Below, piece after piece: positions 7,111 to 15,435 of a stretch of DNA of 39,116 nucleotides (positions are counted from its first letter, which is position 1; every line of letters starts with the position of its first letter). A program made the translations under genes and the position numbers. The notes beneath the pieces are model-generated. The model was not told the origin of the DNA. It saw nothing but the letters and a program-made list of their open reading frames with translations, and did not search any database. Origin of the DNA: an uncultured Bdellovibrionales bacterium (GTDB lineage Bacteria > Bdellovibrionota > Bdellovibrionia > Bdellovibrionales > JAMPXM01); NCBI GenBank assembly GCA_937927435.1, contig CALBDW010000160.1:1-39116 (forward strand), in the 5' to 3' direction.

Positions 7111-9210
7111 ATGAAGCTGAGGTTACGGGTTGCTCTTGTTTCGATATTGACCTTTTTTTCCGCTTCGGCGCTTGCGAAAACGGTTCGCTATGAACTGGTC
7201 GTGCGCAACGAAAAGTTAAACATGAGCGGGAAGAAAGAGGTGGACTTCGCCTTGACCGTAAACGGAAGTATCCCGGCGCCGACGTTGGAGTTTACGGAGG
7301 GAGATGAAGCCGAAATCGTTGTGAAAAACGAGGTGGCGAACCAGGAGGTGTCGATCCACTGGCACGGAATCCTGCTTCCTCCTCTTGAAGACGGCGTTCC
7401 GTATGTCAACACGCCGCCTATTTTGCCGGGGCAGTCGAGGACGTTTCGCTTCAAGCTCCGCCAGCATGGAACATATTGGTACCATTCGCACACGGGCCTT
7501 CAAGAACAAAAGGGTGTTTACGGCGCATTCATCGTTCATCCGAAGAAAAGAAAGATTGATTACGACAAAGAGCTGGTCGTTGTTTTAAGCGATTGGTCGG
7601 ACGAAAACGCCGATCAAATCATGCGTAATCTGCGGAAAGACGGCGATTACTATCTTTATAAGAAAAACTCGATTCGCTCGATATCCGGCGCGATCCGAGC
7701 CCGAGCCTTGAAGACGTATCTCGCGAACGAGTGGGCGAGGATGGGAGGGATGGATCTTTCGGACGTGGGATACGACGCTTTTCTCATCAACGGTAAGATC
7801 GATTCCCAGCTTCTCCTCGCGCATCCAGGAGAACGAATCCGCATCCGGATCATTAATGCGGCGGCTTCAAGTTATTTCCATGTTTCCTTGGGGCAGGAGC
7901 TGATGACGGTGATTTCGGCCGACGGTGTCGATATCGAGCCGGTTCGGGCGAAAGAGCTCTTGTTGGGAATGGGCGAAACCTACGACATCCTCTTTACCCT
8001 TAAGGAACACAAGAATTACGAATTACGCGCCACCGCTCAAGATGGAACTGGATTCGCTTCGGGCTGGATCGGGATGGGTGAAAAGGTTCATGCTCCTGAC
8101 AAGCCGATGCCGGATCTCTATGTTCCGATGGAGCGCGGCGGCCACTCGGTGCATGGCGGACCTCATGGCGATCACCACGGCGACGCGGATCAGGGGCACG
8201 GAGGTCGTCACGCTCAGCATGAGCCAGTGATCGAAAGTCTGACCGTGGATGCGCTTCGTGCAGTCGAATCGACGGAACTTCCCGAAGACGCCAAGATCTA
8301 TGACTTAAAACTGGTTCTTGGCGGCGATATGGAACGCTACGTCTGGCATATTAACGGAAAGGCGATTCATGAAGACCGTCTGATTGAAATCGATGAAGGG
8401 GATATCGTACGCATCACTTTTGAAAATGAGACGATGATGCATCATCCGATGCATCTTCACGGGCACTTCTTTCGCGTGCTCAATGCGGGCGGAAAACGTG
8501 CTCCGCTCAAACATACGGTCGATGTTCCTCCTCACGGGAAGAGAACGATCGAGTTTTACGCCAACGAGCCAGGCGTGTGGATGCTCCATTGCCACAACCT
8601 TTATCACATGAAAAACGGGATGGCGCGTTTCGTGAAATACCGAAACTTTGAACCGACGCCGGAGATGAAGAAATATGACGAGCAGGATCCGCACCGGCAC
8701 GATCACGTTTACACTTACGCGAGAATCTTAGCGGCATCCCACACGGCGCACGGCAAGCTGCGGCTCGCGCGCACTTGGGACGAATTCGAGGCGGCGTTTG
8801 AAACACATAATGCGGAGGGAAAGCATTTTTCGCTCCATGAAGCATGGGCGAGTGAAGGGGATGTCGTTTATCGTCGATGGTTCGGAAATTTTTTAAACGT
8901 CGTCGGGGGCGCGACGTTTTATCACGATAAAGCCTATGGAACAATCGGGATCGGATACACACTTCCGATGCGGATTGATACGCAGCTTCTTCTTCAGCAC
9001 GAGGGGAAATTCCGAATCGATCTTGAGAAACGTTTCCAGTGGACGCAGGCTTTCTTTTCCGATGTCGAGCTGTCGTGGCGCCCCGGCTGGGGTCACGAGC
9101 GCGACGTCGAGTTCGATGTGTCACTGATGTACGGTCCGTCGTGGCATTGGGCGGCTGGCTTGCTGGCCACAGACAAGAGCCTGGGTCTCGGGATGAGAAT
9201 TCAGTTCTAA
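7111..9210 (+). CDS. CopA-type multicopper oxidase with C-terminal barrel-like extension
   Basis: A 699-residue exported copper oxidase, probably oxidising Cu(I) in the periplasm or at the outer membrane. The signal peptide (1-22) is of Sec type and lacks the twin arginine common in CueO/PcoA. All four copper-binding segments are present: HWHG (83-86), HSH (125-127), HPMHLHGH (445-452) and HCHNLYHM (493-500) with Met504. A His/Gly-rich linker lies at 343-370. The oxidase proper ends near residue 515. The last 170 or so residues are unlike an oxidase: they alternate polar and hydrophobic residues in about eight short stretches, contain many aromatics, and end in GLGMRIQF with a terminal Phe, as outer-membrane barrels such as CopB/PcoB do. 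It is co-transcribed with cueR. Confidence 0.92.
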   Translation: MKLRLRVALVSILTFFSASALAKTVRYELVVRNEKLNMSGKKEVDFALTVNGSIPAPTLEFTEGDEAEIVVKNEVANQEVSIHWHGILLPPLEDGVPYVNTPPILPGQSRTFRFKLRQHGTYWYHSHTGLQEQKGVYGAFIVHPKKRKIDYDKELVVVLSDWSDENADQIMRNLRKDGDYYLYKKNSIRSISGAIRARALKTYLANEWARMGGMDLSDVGYDAFLINGKIDSQLLLAHPGERIRIRIINAAASSYFHVSLGQELMTVISADGVDIEPVRAKELLLGMGETYDILFTLKEHKNYELRATAQDGTGFASGWIGMGEKVHAPDKPMPDLYVPMERGGHSVHGGPHGDHHGDADQGHGGRHAQHEPVIESLTVDALRAVESTELPEDAKIYDLKLVLGGDMERYVWHINGKAIHEDRLIEIDEGDIVRITFENETMMHHPMHLHGHFFRVLNAGGKRAPLKHTVDVPPHGKRTIEFYANEPGVWMLHCHNLYHMKNGMARFVKYRNFEPTPEMKKYDEQDPHRHDHVYTYARILAASHTAHGKLRLARTWDEFEAAFETHNAEGKHFSLHEAWASEGDVVYRRWFGNFLNVVGGATFYHDKAYGTIGIGYTLPMRIDTQLLLQHEGKFRIDLEKRFQWTQAFFSDVELSWRPGWGHERDVEFDVSLMYGPSWHWAAGLLATDKSLGLGMRIQF

Positions 9211-9236
9211 GAAAACGGCGCCTGTTTAAAGCGCCG
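9209..9236 (-). terminator. intrinsic terminator after fabI
   Basis: On the minus strand the hairpin CGGCGC-TTTAAACAG-GCGCCG is followed by TTTTCTT. It lies 18 nt past the fabI stop and just past the oxidase stop on the other strand. Confidence 0.7.
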
Positions 9237-9253
9237 CCTTCGTCCAAAAGCGT

Positions 9254-10192
9254 TTATTCCGCCGGGGCCGTTTCCGTGGTGTTCGCGTCGGCCTTCTCCA
9301 GCTCTTGGATCGCAGAAACGGCGACGCCCATGATGCTCAAGCCGTTATCGACATGAACGACCTCGCCCGTGATCGCGCTGGCGAGATCCGAGCAGAGGAA
9401 AGCCGCCGTGTTTCCGACCTCGTCGGACGTCAGCGTTTTCGTGAGAGGAGCGTTCATCTGCGAATACAGGATCGAACGTTGAATCGTTCCGATCGCGCGG
9501 GCCGCTCTCGACGCGAGAGGACCGGCGCTGATCGCGTTCACGCGGTGGCCGTAACGGCGTCCCGCTTCAAAGGCGAGTGTGCGCGTGTCTCCTTCGAGTG
9601 CGGCTTTCGCGGAACTCATTCCGCCGCCATACCCGGGAATCACACACTCGGCTGCGCGGTAGGAAAGGGTGAGAAAGCTTCCCCCTTTGGCCATGATCGG
9701 CGAAAGGTGGCTCACCATGCTGACAAACGAGTAAGTGCTGGCTGAATTTGCGGCCAGATAGCCGGCGCGAGAGGTTTCCATGAGAGGCTTTTGTACTTCA
9801 GGACCGTTCGCGAGCGAATGAACGACGATGTTCAGGGCACCTTCGCCGAAGTCGCGGACGATCGCGTCCCGCAGGCCGCAGATGGTAAAGTCGCCTTGGT
9901 CTTGATAGCGGCGGTTGGTGCGGATATCCTCGGGCACATCTTCCCACGTATCGTACATCGCATCGAGCGGATAGATTTTTTCGAAAACGAGTTCGGTGCC
10001 GTCGCCAAGGCTTGTGTCATACTTTCCGCGTTCGAGTCCTTTTTGCAGAATTCCCATGACCGGCGGCCAGCACGCGGCGATCACACGCGCACCGGCTTTT
10101 TTGAATGCTTTGGCGATCGCCCATCCGAATCCTTGGTCATCGGAAACGCCGGCGACGAGTGCGAGTTTTCCTTCAAGATCGATTTTCAACAT
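9254..10192 (-). CDS. fabI: enoyl-ACP reductase, plant/apicomplexan-type FabI
   Basis: Catalyses the last reduction of each fatty-acid elongation round (NAD(P)H-dependent trans-2-enoyl-ACP reduction) in the cytoplasm. The 312-residue length, with an insertion at about 44-100 after the NAD-binding strand, is that of the plant, Chlamydia and Plasmodium enzymes rather than the roughly 260-residue E. coli type. Motifs: GVSDDQGFGWAIAKAF (nucleotide binding, from residue 15), catalytic Tyr188 and Lys196 in GYGGGMSSAK plus Tyr178, with the same 10- and 8-residue spacings as PfENR. SAGPLASRAA follows. A charged tail of about 20 residues ends the protein. GGAG lies 9 nt before the ATG. It stands alone, bounded by terminators on both sides. 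Confidence 0.94.
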   Translation of the reverse strand: MLKIDLEGKLALVAGVSDDQGFGWAIAKAFKKAGARVIAACWPPVMGILQKGLERGKYDTSLGDGTELVFEKIYPLDAMYDTWEDVPEDIRTNRRYQDQGDFTICGLRDAIVRDFGEGALNIVVHSLANGPEVQKPLMETSRAGYLAANSASTYSFVSMVSHLSPIMAKGGSFLTLSYRAAECVIPGYGGGMSSAKAALEGDTRTLAFEAGRRYGHRVNAISAGPLASRAARAIGTIQRSILYSQMNAPLTKTLTSDEVGNTAAFLCSDLASAITGEVVHVDNGLSIMGVAVSAIQELEKADANTTETAPAE

Positions 10193-10253
10193 GAGCGAAA
10201 CTCCTTTATACCCGATCGGTTTACGGCACCTGCCCGGCTGAAAAGAATCGTTG

Positions 10254-10276
10254 AAAAAAGCCCCTTATGACAAGGG
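10254..10276 (-). terminator. candidate intrinsic terminator between tldE and fabI
   Basis: On the minus strand CCCTT-GTCAT-AAGGG is followed by GCTTTTTT. The stem is only 5 bp, but the U tract is good. It may be a backup to the larger hairpin nearer tldE. Confidence 0.45.
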
Positions 10277-10381
10277 TTATCGCTACCAGACGAAGCTCTC
10301 TGTGAAAAATTAAGCATTTTTTTGACTCTGGGCGGTTTTGACGCCCGATGTGAGTCGGCGTGTCGCAGTTTGAATGTAATG

Positions 10382-10410
10382 AAGGAGCCGCCCGAACTGC
10401 GCGGCTCCTT
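10382..10410 (-). terminator. strong hairpin directly after tldE
   Basis: A perfect 10-bp stem AAGGAGCCGC/GCGGCTCCTT with a 9-nt loop lies 9 nt beyond the tldE stop. There is no clear U tract after it on the minus strand, so it may stabilise the 3' end rather than terminate on its own. Confidence 0.5.
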
Positions 10411-10418
10411 GAAGGCTT

Positions 10419-11768
10419 TTAAAGCGTGAAGGTGAAATCGTCGATGAGCATACCAGGGACGCGAACACCGCCCACGGAGCGGATGTCGTAGGTGCCAACG
10501 GCTGGCTCGATCTCGGAGGTTGAGGTGAGGCCGACGAGCTTGGAGCCCAGTGCCTCGTACATGCTTTCATCAAAGCGGAGATCTTTGATGGGGCCTGCGA
10601 TTTCGCCGTTTTCGACCCAGAAGCAGGCGTAGCGGGTCATACCCGTGATCCGGGCCGACATGTGATCGCTCCAGTTCAAATAATGAAGGTTTGAAAGGTA
10701 AAGCCCTGTCCCGATCTCCCGCAAAATCTGCTTTTCGTCGATTGAGCCGGCGGCGATTTCGGGAGAACGCGGGCTTTCACTCCGTTCAGCGGCATTGGAT
10801 TTGAGACCGTACTCTTTCGCGGTTTTGGAGCTGACAAGAAACTCCCGCAATTCACCGTTTTCGATAAGGGTCAACGTCTCCGGAGCCACTTCGCCCATAG
10901 AATTAAAGCGCGGGCAAAGTCCCAACGAGAAGTTTTCTTTTAAAGTGAAGAGAGGCGAGAGTTTCGCTTCGCCTTCGGCGAGTTTCTTAAACGGGCAGTA
11001 TCCGTGTTTCCAGGCGGATGCCGAAAATCCGCCCCAGCTCAGGATGCTCAGCAGTTCCGAGACCGCCCCCGGCGCAAGATAAGTGCGATAGCGGCCCGGT
11101 TTGATGTTTTGCTGCGGAAGCGAGAGCAGCTGGAGTTGCTCCCGCGTACGCGCGAGATTGGCGGCCCAGTCCGTCGAGTTCCATTGCGCCCCGGCGTAGA
11201 CACCCTTGGCGGCGCGGGGGCCGTCGTAGAGCGAGTAATCCATGAAGAAGGTTTCGGTCGCGAACCAATGATCCTGCCCGTGCGAGTTGCGGTTGGCGCG
11301 GATGCTGGCGCCGCCGGCGAAAAGACCCGCTAGGTCAAGACCCGCTGCCGGAGCTGTGATTTCGTCAAAGAGCTGGTCCACGGGGGGAAGCTCGCCTTGA
11401 AACTCGTTGTAGCTTTCCCCATTGTTTTGAAAGGGGACTTGATAGGGATCGGAAGGCAAGACCCGCGCTTCCTCGCGGCAAGCATTTAAAAGATGCAGCA
11501 GGTGCGGGATATCGCGGTCCGCGTTTCCGCTCACGGTCGTCGATTGCGAAACTGTGCGCCCTCCGCCTTGGTATCCCAGCGTCAGATTGATCTGTTCGAC
11601 GTTGGTGTTTTGGCGCACGAGATTACCGTTGAACCGGACGTAGAGTTGATCTTCGGCCTTTAAGCTCAATGTCAGTTCTTCACCAGACCGAAGCTCCTTA
11701 AAAAGCGCTTCGGAAGCCCTTTGGAAGTAGCGGCGTAGATGATGGGTGAATTCGCTTTTATGTGTCAT
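10419..11768 (-). CDS. tldE: TldE/PmbA-family subunit of the TldD/TldE metalloprotease
   Basis: A 449-residue member of the PmbA/TldD family without the zinc-binding HExxxH motif, as expected for the non-catalytic TldE partner. TldD and TldE form a heterodimer that degrades unfolded peptides in a closed cavity; in enterobacteria it matures microcins and cleaves CcdA. The C-terminal region has the family features GLYLSNLHYLNWSDHM and TRYACFWVENGEIAGPI (residues about 350-395) and the typical end GTYDIRSVGGVRVPGMLIDD. Its ATG overlaps the tldD stop by 4 nt, so the two are translationally coupled and made together. No peptide-precursor gene is seen beside it, which fits a housekeeping role. Confidence 0.9.
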   Translation of the reverse strand: MTHKSEFTHHLRRYFQRASEALFKELRSGEELTLSLKAEDQLYVRFNGNLVRQNTNVEQINLTLGYQGGGRTVSQSTTVSGNADRDIPHLLHLLNACREEARVLPSDPYQVPFQNNGESYNEFQGELPPVDQLFDEITAPAAGLDLAGLFAGGASIRANRNSHGQDHWFATETFFMDYSLYDGPRAAKGVYAGAQWNSTDWAANLARTREQLQLLSLPQQNIKPGRYRTYLAPGAVSELLSILSWGGFSASAWKHGYCPFKKLAEGEAKLSPLFTLKENFSLGLCPRFNSMGEVAPETLTLIENGELREFLVSSKTAKEYGLKSNAAERSESPRSPEIAAGSIDEKQILREIGTGLYLSNLHYLNWSDHMSARITGMTRYACFWVENGEIAGPIKDLRFDESMYEALGSKLVGLTSTSEIEPAVGTYDIRSVGGVRVPGMLIDDFTFTL

Positions 11769-13201
11769 GCGTGACCTCCGAAGACTTCAACTTCGCGGAA
11801 GAGACAGGGCGGCGACGAATGGCCGACGCGGATCACTTGATTTGGCTCGCCTTTCCCACAATAGGGAGAACCCAAGGTTTCGACCAAGTCCGCGTTGCCC
11901 ACACCGACAAGACGGTTCCAGAAGTCTACTGTGATGCCGCGGTAGTTGGGGTTTTTGACCGTTTTGACGATGCGGCCGTCTTCGACCCACTGGCCGTATT
12001 CGCAACCGAACTGGAACTTGTTGCGGTAGTCGTCGATGGACCAGGAACGGTTGGTCTTCATGATCACTCCGCGCTTCATCTGTGAAACCAATTCCTCGAG
12101 CGACAAGGCTCCGGGTTCGAGGTTGATGTTCGCCATGCGGTCGATCGGCGCCCGGTTCCATGATGAAGAGCGGTAGTTGGCGACCCCGAGTAGCTGCGAG
12201 CGGCGTTGCGACTCGAGCGAGCCGAGGCCACGCAGAAGAATCCCGTCTTTAATAAGGAATTCTTTCGTTGCGGGATTTCCGCTGTCGTCAAACGCGTAGC
12301 TTGCGAACTCGTGAGGCTGGGTCGGGTCAAATGTCACGTTCATGAGGGGCGAGCCGTATTGCAATCGGCCGAAGTCCTCAGGCTTCACGAAGCTCCAGCC
12401 GGCGTAGTTTCTTTCGTCGCCCAAAATGCGGTCGATTTCGAGCGGGTGCCCGATTGACTCGTGGATTTGCAGGATCATTTGGTCCGGATAGAGCAGGAGA
12501 TCGAATTTTCCTTCGGGGCAGTTTTCAGCTTCGATAAGCTCGAGAGCTTCTTTCGCGGTCCGTTCGGCCTCTGCGACGAAAAAGTCTTTTTCAAAAACTT
12601 CACCGCCCCATTGCCCCATTTTCGAGTAAGTCCGTGTCTGGGATTCCGAACCCCGTACCGCGGTCGCCGCGAAATCAATGTTCACCAAGTCGAAGTTTTG
12701 GCGGATCTCGGCACCGGACGTGGAGAAGAAGTCGGTCTGCGTCTGGATGATCATCGCTGACGCGACACGATTCGCGATTGTGTCCGAAATGCTCATCGCC
12801 TTCGATGCGGCCATCAAGCAGTCGGTGATTTCGGCCAAACTTGTCTCATCCAAGTTTTTCTGCCGTATGCTGCGGTATTCGCCGCGCGCGTTCGGTCTTT
12901 CTTCGGTCGTGAAGCGGAAAACGCGTTTCTTGCTCGCGGCGCGGGTTGCTTCAATCGCTCGGTCGAGAGCGCGCTTAAGGCCTTCCGCGCTTAAATCGGC
13001 GGTGCCGGCGTATCCGAAATGACCATCGATGAGAACTTCGATCATCGCACCCTGATCAAGATCCGTATGGTTTCGATCAGGCCGATCGAGACGCACGACT
13101 CGCGATGAGGTGACTTCTCTCACTGTGCGCAAGCCGATCCAATCGGCGGATGGTTTATGTTGGGCCAAAAATTCGTGGGGATTGAATTGCAGTATCGACA
13201 T
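11765..13201 (-). CDS. tldD: TldD catalytic subunit of the TldD/TldE metalloprotease
   Basis: A 478-residue protein with the TldD zinc motif HESIGHPLE at residues 247-255 (H247-E248-x3-H252), preceded by LLLYPDQMILQI. The N-terminal half (QGAMIEVLIDGHFGYAGT, then an alpha-helical stretch) and the conserved segments after the motif (FDDSGNPATKEFLIKDGIL, residues about 300-318) fit the family well. It provides the active site of the TldD/TldE cytoplasmic peptidase. It is first in the operon with tldE. Its start lies 93 nt from the divergent degP gene, so the two promoters must share that short interval. Confidence 0.92.
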   Translation of the reverse strand: MSILQFNPHEFLAQHKPSADWIGLRTVREVTSSRVVRLDRPDRNHTDLDQGAMIEVLIDGHFGYAGTADLSAEGLKRALDRAIEATRAASKKRVFRFTTEERPNARGEYRSIRQKNLDETSLAEITDCLMAASKAMSISDTIANRVASAMIIQTQTDFFSTSGAEIRQNFDLVNIDFAATAVRGSESQTRTYSKMGQWGGEVFEKDFFVAEAERTAKEALELIEAENCPEGKFDLLLYPDQMILQIHESIGHPLEIDRILGDERNYAGWSFVKPEDFGRLQYGSPLMNVTFDPTQPHEFASYAFDDSGNPATKEFLIKDGILLRGLGSLESQRRSQLLGVANYRSSSWNRAPIDRMANINLEPGALSLEELVSQMKRGVIMKTNRSWSIDDYRNKFQFGCEYGQWVEDGRIVKTVKNPNYRGITVDFWNRLVGVGNADLVETLGSPYCGKGEPNQVIRVGHSSPPCLFREVEVFGGHA

Positions 13202-13294
13202 GGGGACGTTCTAACCACCAAAAGCCTTATTCGCAAGGCCCATCGGGTGGGTTATCTTGGTGGGCGCCGGAAAAGGGCGGGGGAGGTGATATGC

Positions 13295-14791
13295 GTGCCT
13301 TGGTTTCGGCTCGGCAGTTTTTTCTGTATTGTTTTTACGGTCGGATGGGTCTCCGCGGCATTCGCCCAAACGCCGAGTCAAGAGGCGCCTACTCCGCCGT
13401 CGTTGATGGTTGTCGCATCCGGCGAGAGCGCTAATATTTTCGTTGAAGTCTCGAAGAAAGTGATCCCATCGGTCGTGAATATTTCCAGCGTCACCCGCGT
13501 AGGGCGTCCGGAGGGCGCCCCGCTACCGGAAGAATTCTTCCGTCGACTTTTTGAAGAGTTTTTCGGGCGCGGCGGTCGAGGGGCGCCGTTTCCCTTTCCT
13601 TTCCCCGATGCGTTTCCGAGTCTCGTCGCTCTCGGGTCGGGCTTCATCATCGATGCAAGCGGCATCATTCTGACGAACAATCATGTTATCGACGGAGCGG
13701 CGGAAATCTCGATCTCGTTTACGGAACATCCTGGCGAACGACCGGCGAAAGCGAGAGTGATCGGGCGGGACCCGGAGCTTGATATCGCTCTTCTTGAAGC
13801 CCAAGAGAAAGGGCGCGCGTTTGTTCCCGTCGTTCTCGGCGATTCCGACCGGGCGCAAGTGGGCGAATATGTCTTGGCCATCGGAAATCCTTTCGGGCAG
13901 GGGCACTCGGTGACTCACGGGATTATTTCACAAAAAGGTCGCCCGTCGCCCGATTTCCCTTTAACGACCTATATACAGACCGACGCTCCCATCAACCCGG
14001 GGAATTCAGGTGGCCCTTTGGTGAATCTGAAAGGAGAGGTGATCGCGGTCAATAATGCGGTTCATGCGGGCGCGCAAGGGATCGGTTTTGCGATTCCAAT
14101 CAACTCTGTGAAAGGCGTTTTGCCGGAGCTTCGGGAGAAAGGGCGAATCGTGCGCGGGTATCTCGGCGTCGTCGTCCGAGATCTCACGTCGGAGATCGCC
14201 GAAAAGCTCGGAGTGAAAGGACTTGAGGCGCCTTACGTCGTGCAGACCAGCGAGGGAAGTCCGGGCCACAAGGCTGGCCTTCAACCCTTTGACGTCATCG
14301 TTTCGTTCAACGGCAAAACGATCAAGACGGCGGATGAGTTGATTAGCGAAATTTCGTCCACGCCGCCGGGGCAGAAGGTTCCCATCGTGATCAAGCGGAA
14401 CGGGAAAGAGAACCGCCTGCAGGTGCAACTCGGTGAGCGGCCGTCGCGGGGAGGTGAGCCTCCGAAGAGACAGCGGGAATCGGAGAGGCGTTCTTCGAAA
14501 CTCGGCGCGCGTTTTGAGAACATGAACGCGGAACTTGCGAGAGAACTCGGTGTCCCGACTTCGACCAAGGGTGTTGTCGTCGTTCAGGTTGTCCCGCGAG
14601 GTCCGGCGGCGGAAGCGGGAATTCAGCCGGGGGATATCGTATTAGAGCTGAACGGCGAGCCCGTTCGCAGCGTGAAGGAGTTTTCCTCGAAGCTTGAGAA
14701 AGTTTCGGGCGAGGTTCTTCTCCGCGTTCGTCGACCGAACCCAAAGGGAGAAGATGTCTATCTGGGGCTCATTGTCAGCGTCGGGGCTTAG
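13295..14791 (+). CDS. degP: periplasmic serine protease Do (DegP/HtrA family, two PDZ domains)
   Basis: The GTG at 13295 is the start: GGAGGT lies 7 nt upstream, and the frame before it is not coding-like. The 498-residue product has a signal peptide cut after AFAQ, a trypsin-like domain with triad His130 (LTNNHVID), Asp163 (DPELDIALL) and Ser238 (NPGNSGGPL), then two PDZ domains (about 270-365 and 395-490) joined by a basic linker. It degrades or refolds damaged envelope proteins. An LA-loop-like Gly/Phe/Pro stretch (GRGGRGAPFPFPFP) precedes the protease core. A stray ATG in another frame overlaps the start region and should be ignored. Its TAG overlaps the TAA of the next, convergent gene. 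Confidence 0.94.
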   Translation: MPWFRLGSFFCIVFTVGWVSAAFAQTPSQEAPTPPSLMVVASGESANIFVEVSKKVIPSVVNISSVTRVGRPEGAPLPEEFFRRLFEEFFGRGGRGAPFPFPFPDAFPSLVALGSGFIIDASGIILTNNHVIDGAAEISISFTEHPGERPAKARVIGRDPELDIALLEAQEKGRAFVPVVLGDSDRAQVGEYVLAIGNPFGQGHSVTHGIISQKGRPSPDFPLTTYIQTDAPINPGNSGGPLVNLKGEVIAVNNAVHAGAQGIGFAIPINSVKGVLPELREKGRIVRGYLGVVVRDLTSEIAEKLGVKGLEAPYVVQTSEGSPGHKAGLQPFDVIVSFNGKTIKTADELISEISSTPPGQKVPIVIKRNGKENRLQVQLGERPSRGGEPPKRQRESERRSSKLGARFENMNAELARELGVPTSTKGVVVVQVVPRGPAAEAGIQPGDIVLELNGEPVRSVKEFSSKLEKVSGEVLLRVRRPNPKGEDVYLGLIVSVGA

Positions 14792-15327
14792 CGCGGTTCG
14801 CGTGGGTCGGGCATGGGGACGGGCGCAAGCGGCGTGATGGAAAGAAGCGTGTGCTTGATTTTTTCGATTTTTTCTTCGCTCGGCTCGCCGCCGACGCGGG
14901 CGATGACATCCCCTTCGCTGTCCAAAACATAGACGTAGGTCTTTTCGCTTTGCTCGGAAAGGTCGTTGTTTTCCCCTTGGCGCACGTCCGGTACGAGCCA
15001 AGTTTCATCCCAGTGTTTTCTGGGAACCGCCTTTCGGGCTCGCGCCACAAATTCTTGTTCGGACATGAAAAACGGCGGATCGATGAGAACGATGTCGCGA
15101 ATGCGGACATTACTTGAGAACGTTTCACTTAGAATCTTAAACCACCGTCCGGAGAGTTTACGGTCTTTGCGGCTCGGGGTTAGAACGACGAGAGTCGGTT
15201 GTCCGAGAAGGTCTTTTCGGGAGATGGGTCTCCCCGAAAGCGATTGCCCGGAGAGCGAAAGAAAGAGCGGGCCTGAAGCCGAAGCGGCCCGGAGGAGCGT
15301 GGACAATCCGTAATAAAACGACGTCAT
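14788..15327 (-). CDS. thioredoxin-fold-like protein of unknown function
   Basis: About 179 residues from the ATG at 15327, which has GGGGAA upstream; an ATG six codons earlier (15345) has none. The pattern fits a thioredoxin/peroxiredoxin-like fold: LLGQPTLVVLTPSRKD, then a helix, then RIRDIVLIDPPFF, and near the end YVYVLDSEGDVIARVGGEP followed by a helix. There is no CxxC or peroxidatic cysteine, so it is unlikely to be a redox enzyme of the usual kind. The N-terminus is mildly hydrophobic but not a convincing signal peptide. The tail is Pro/Arg-rich. It is convergent with degP (4-nt stop overlap) and lies downstream of the Kef-type antiporter on the same strand. Confidence 0.6.
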   Translation of the reverse strand: MTSFYYGLSTLLRAASASGPLFLSLSGQSLSGRPISRKDLLGQPTLVVLTPSRKDRKLSGRWFKILSETFSSNVRIRDIVLIDPPFFMSEQEFVARARKAVPRKHWDETWLVPDVRQGENNDLSEQSEKTYVYVLDSEGDVIARVGGEPSEEKIEKIKHTLLSITPLAPVPMPDPREPR

Positions 15328-15390
15328 TGGAGTTCCCCGATCCATGGCCGTATGCGAGTGCCGCGTTGGCTTTATAGATAATACTGCGCG

Positions 15391-15412
15391 GGGCGGGATG
15401 ATTGACCCGCCC
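15391..15412 (-). terminator. hairpin after the Kef-type antiporter gene
   Basis: A perfect 7-bp stem GGGCGGG/CCCGCCC with an 8-nt loop lies 24 nt past the antiporter stop. There is no U tract, so termination is uncertain. A TATTATC/TATAAAG-rich stretch just beyond it could be the promoter of the next minus-strand gene. Confidence 0.4.
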
Positions 15413-15435
15413 GTGGCTAAATCGTGAATATGGCT

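Noticed and set aside
8507..9247. A 246-codon minus-strand frame under the multicopper oxidase
   Set aside because: The sense gene has clear copper motifs and a ribosome site; the antisense frame is an Arg/Pro-rich shadow without known motifs.
13288..13330. An ATG just after a good ribosome site upstream of degP
   Set aside because: That ATG (13291) is in another frame from the protease; the in-frame GTG at 13295 fits the ribosome site equally well.
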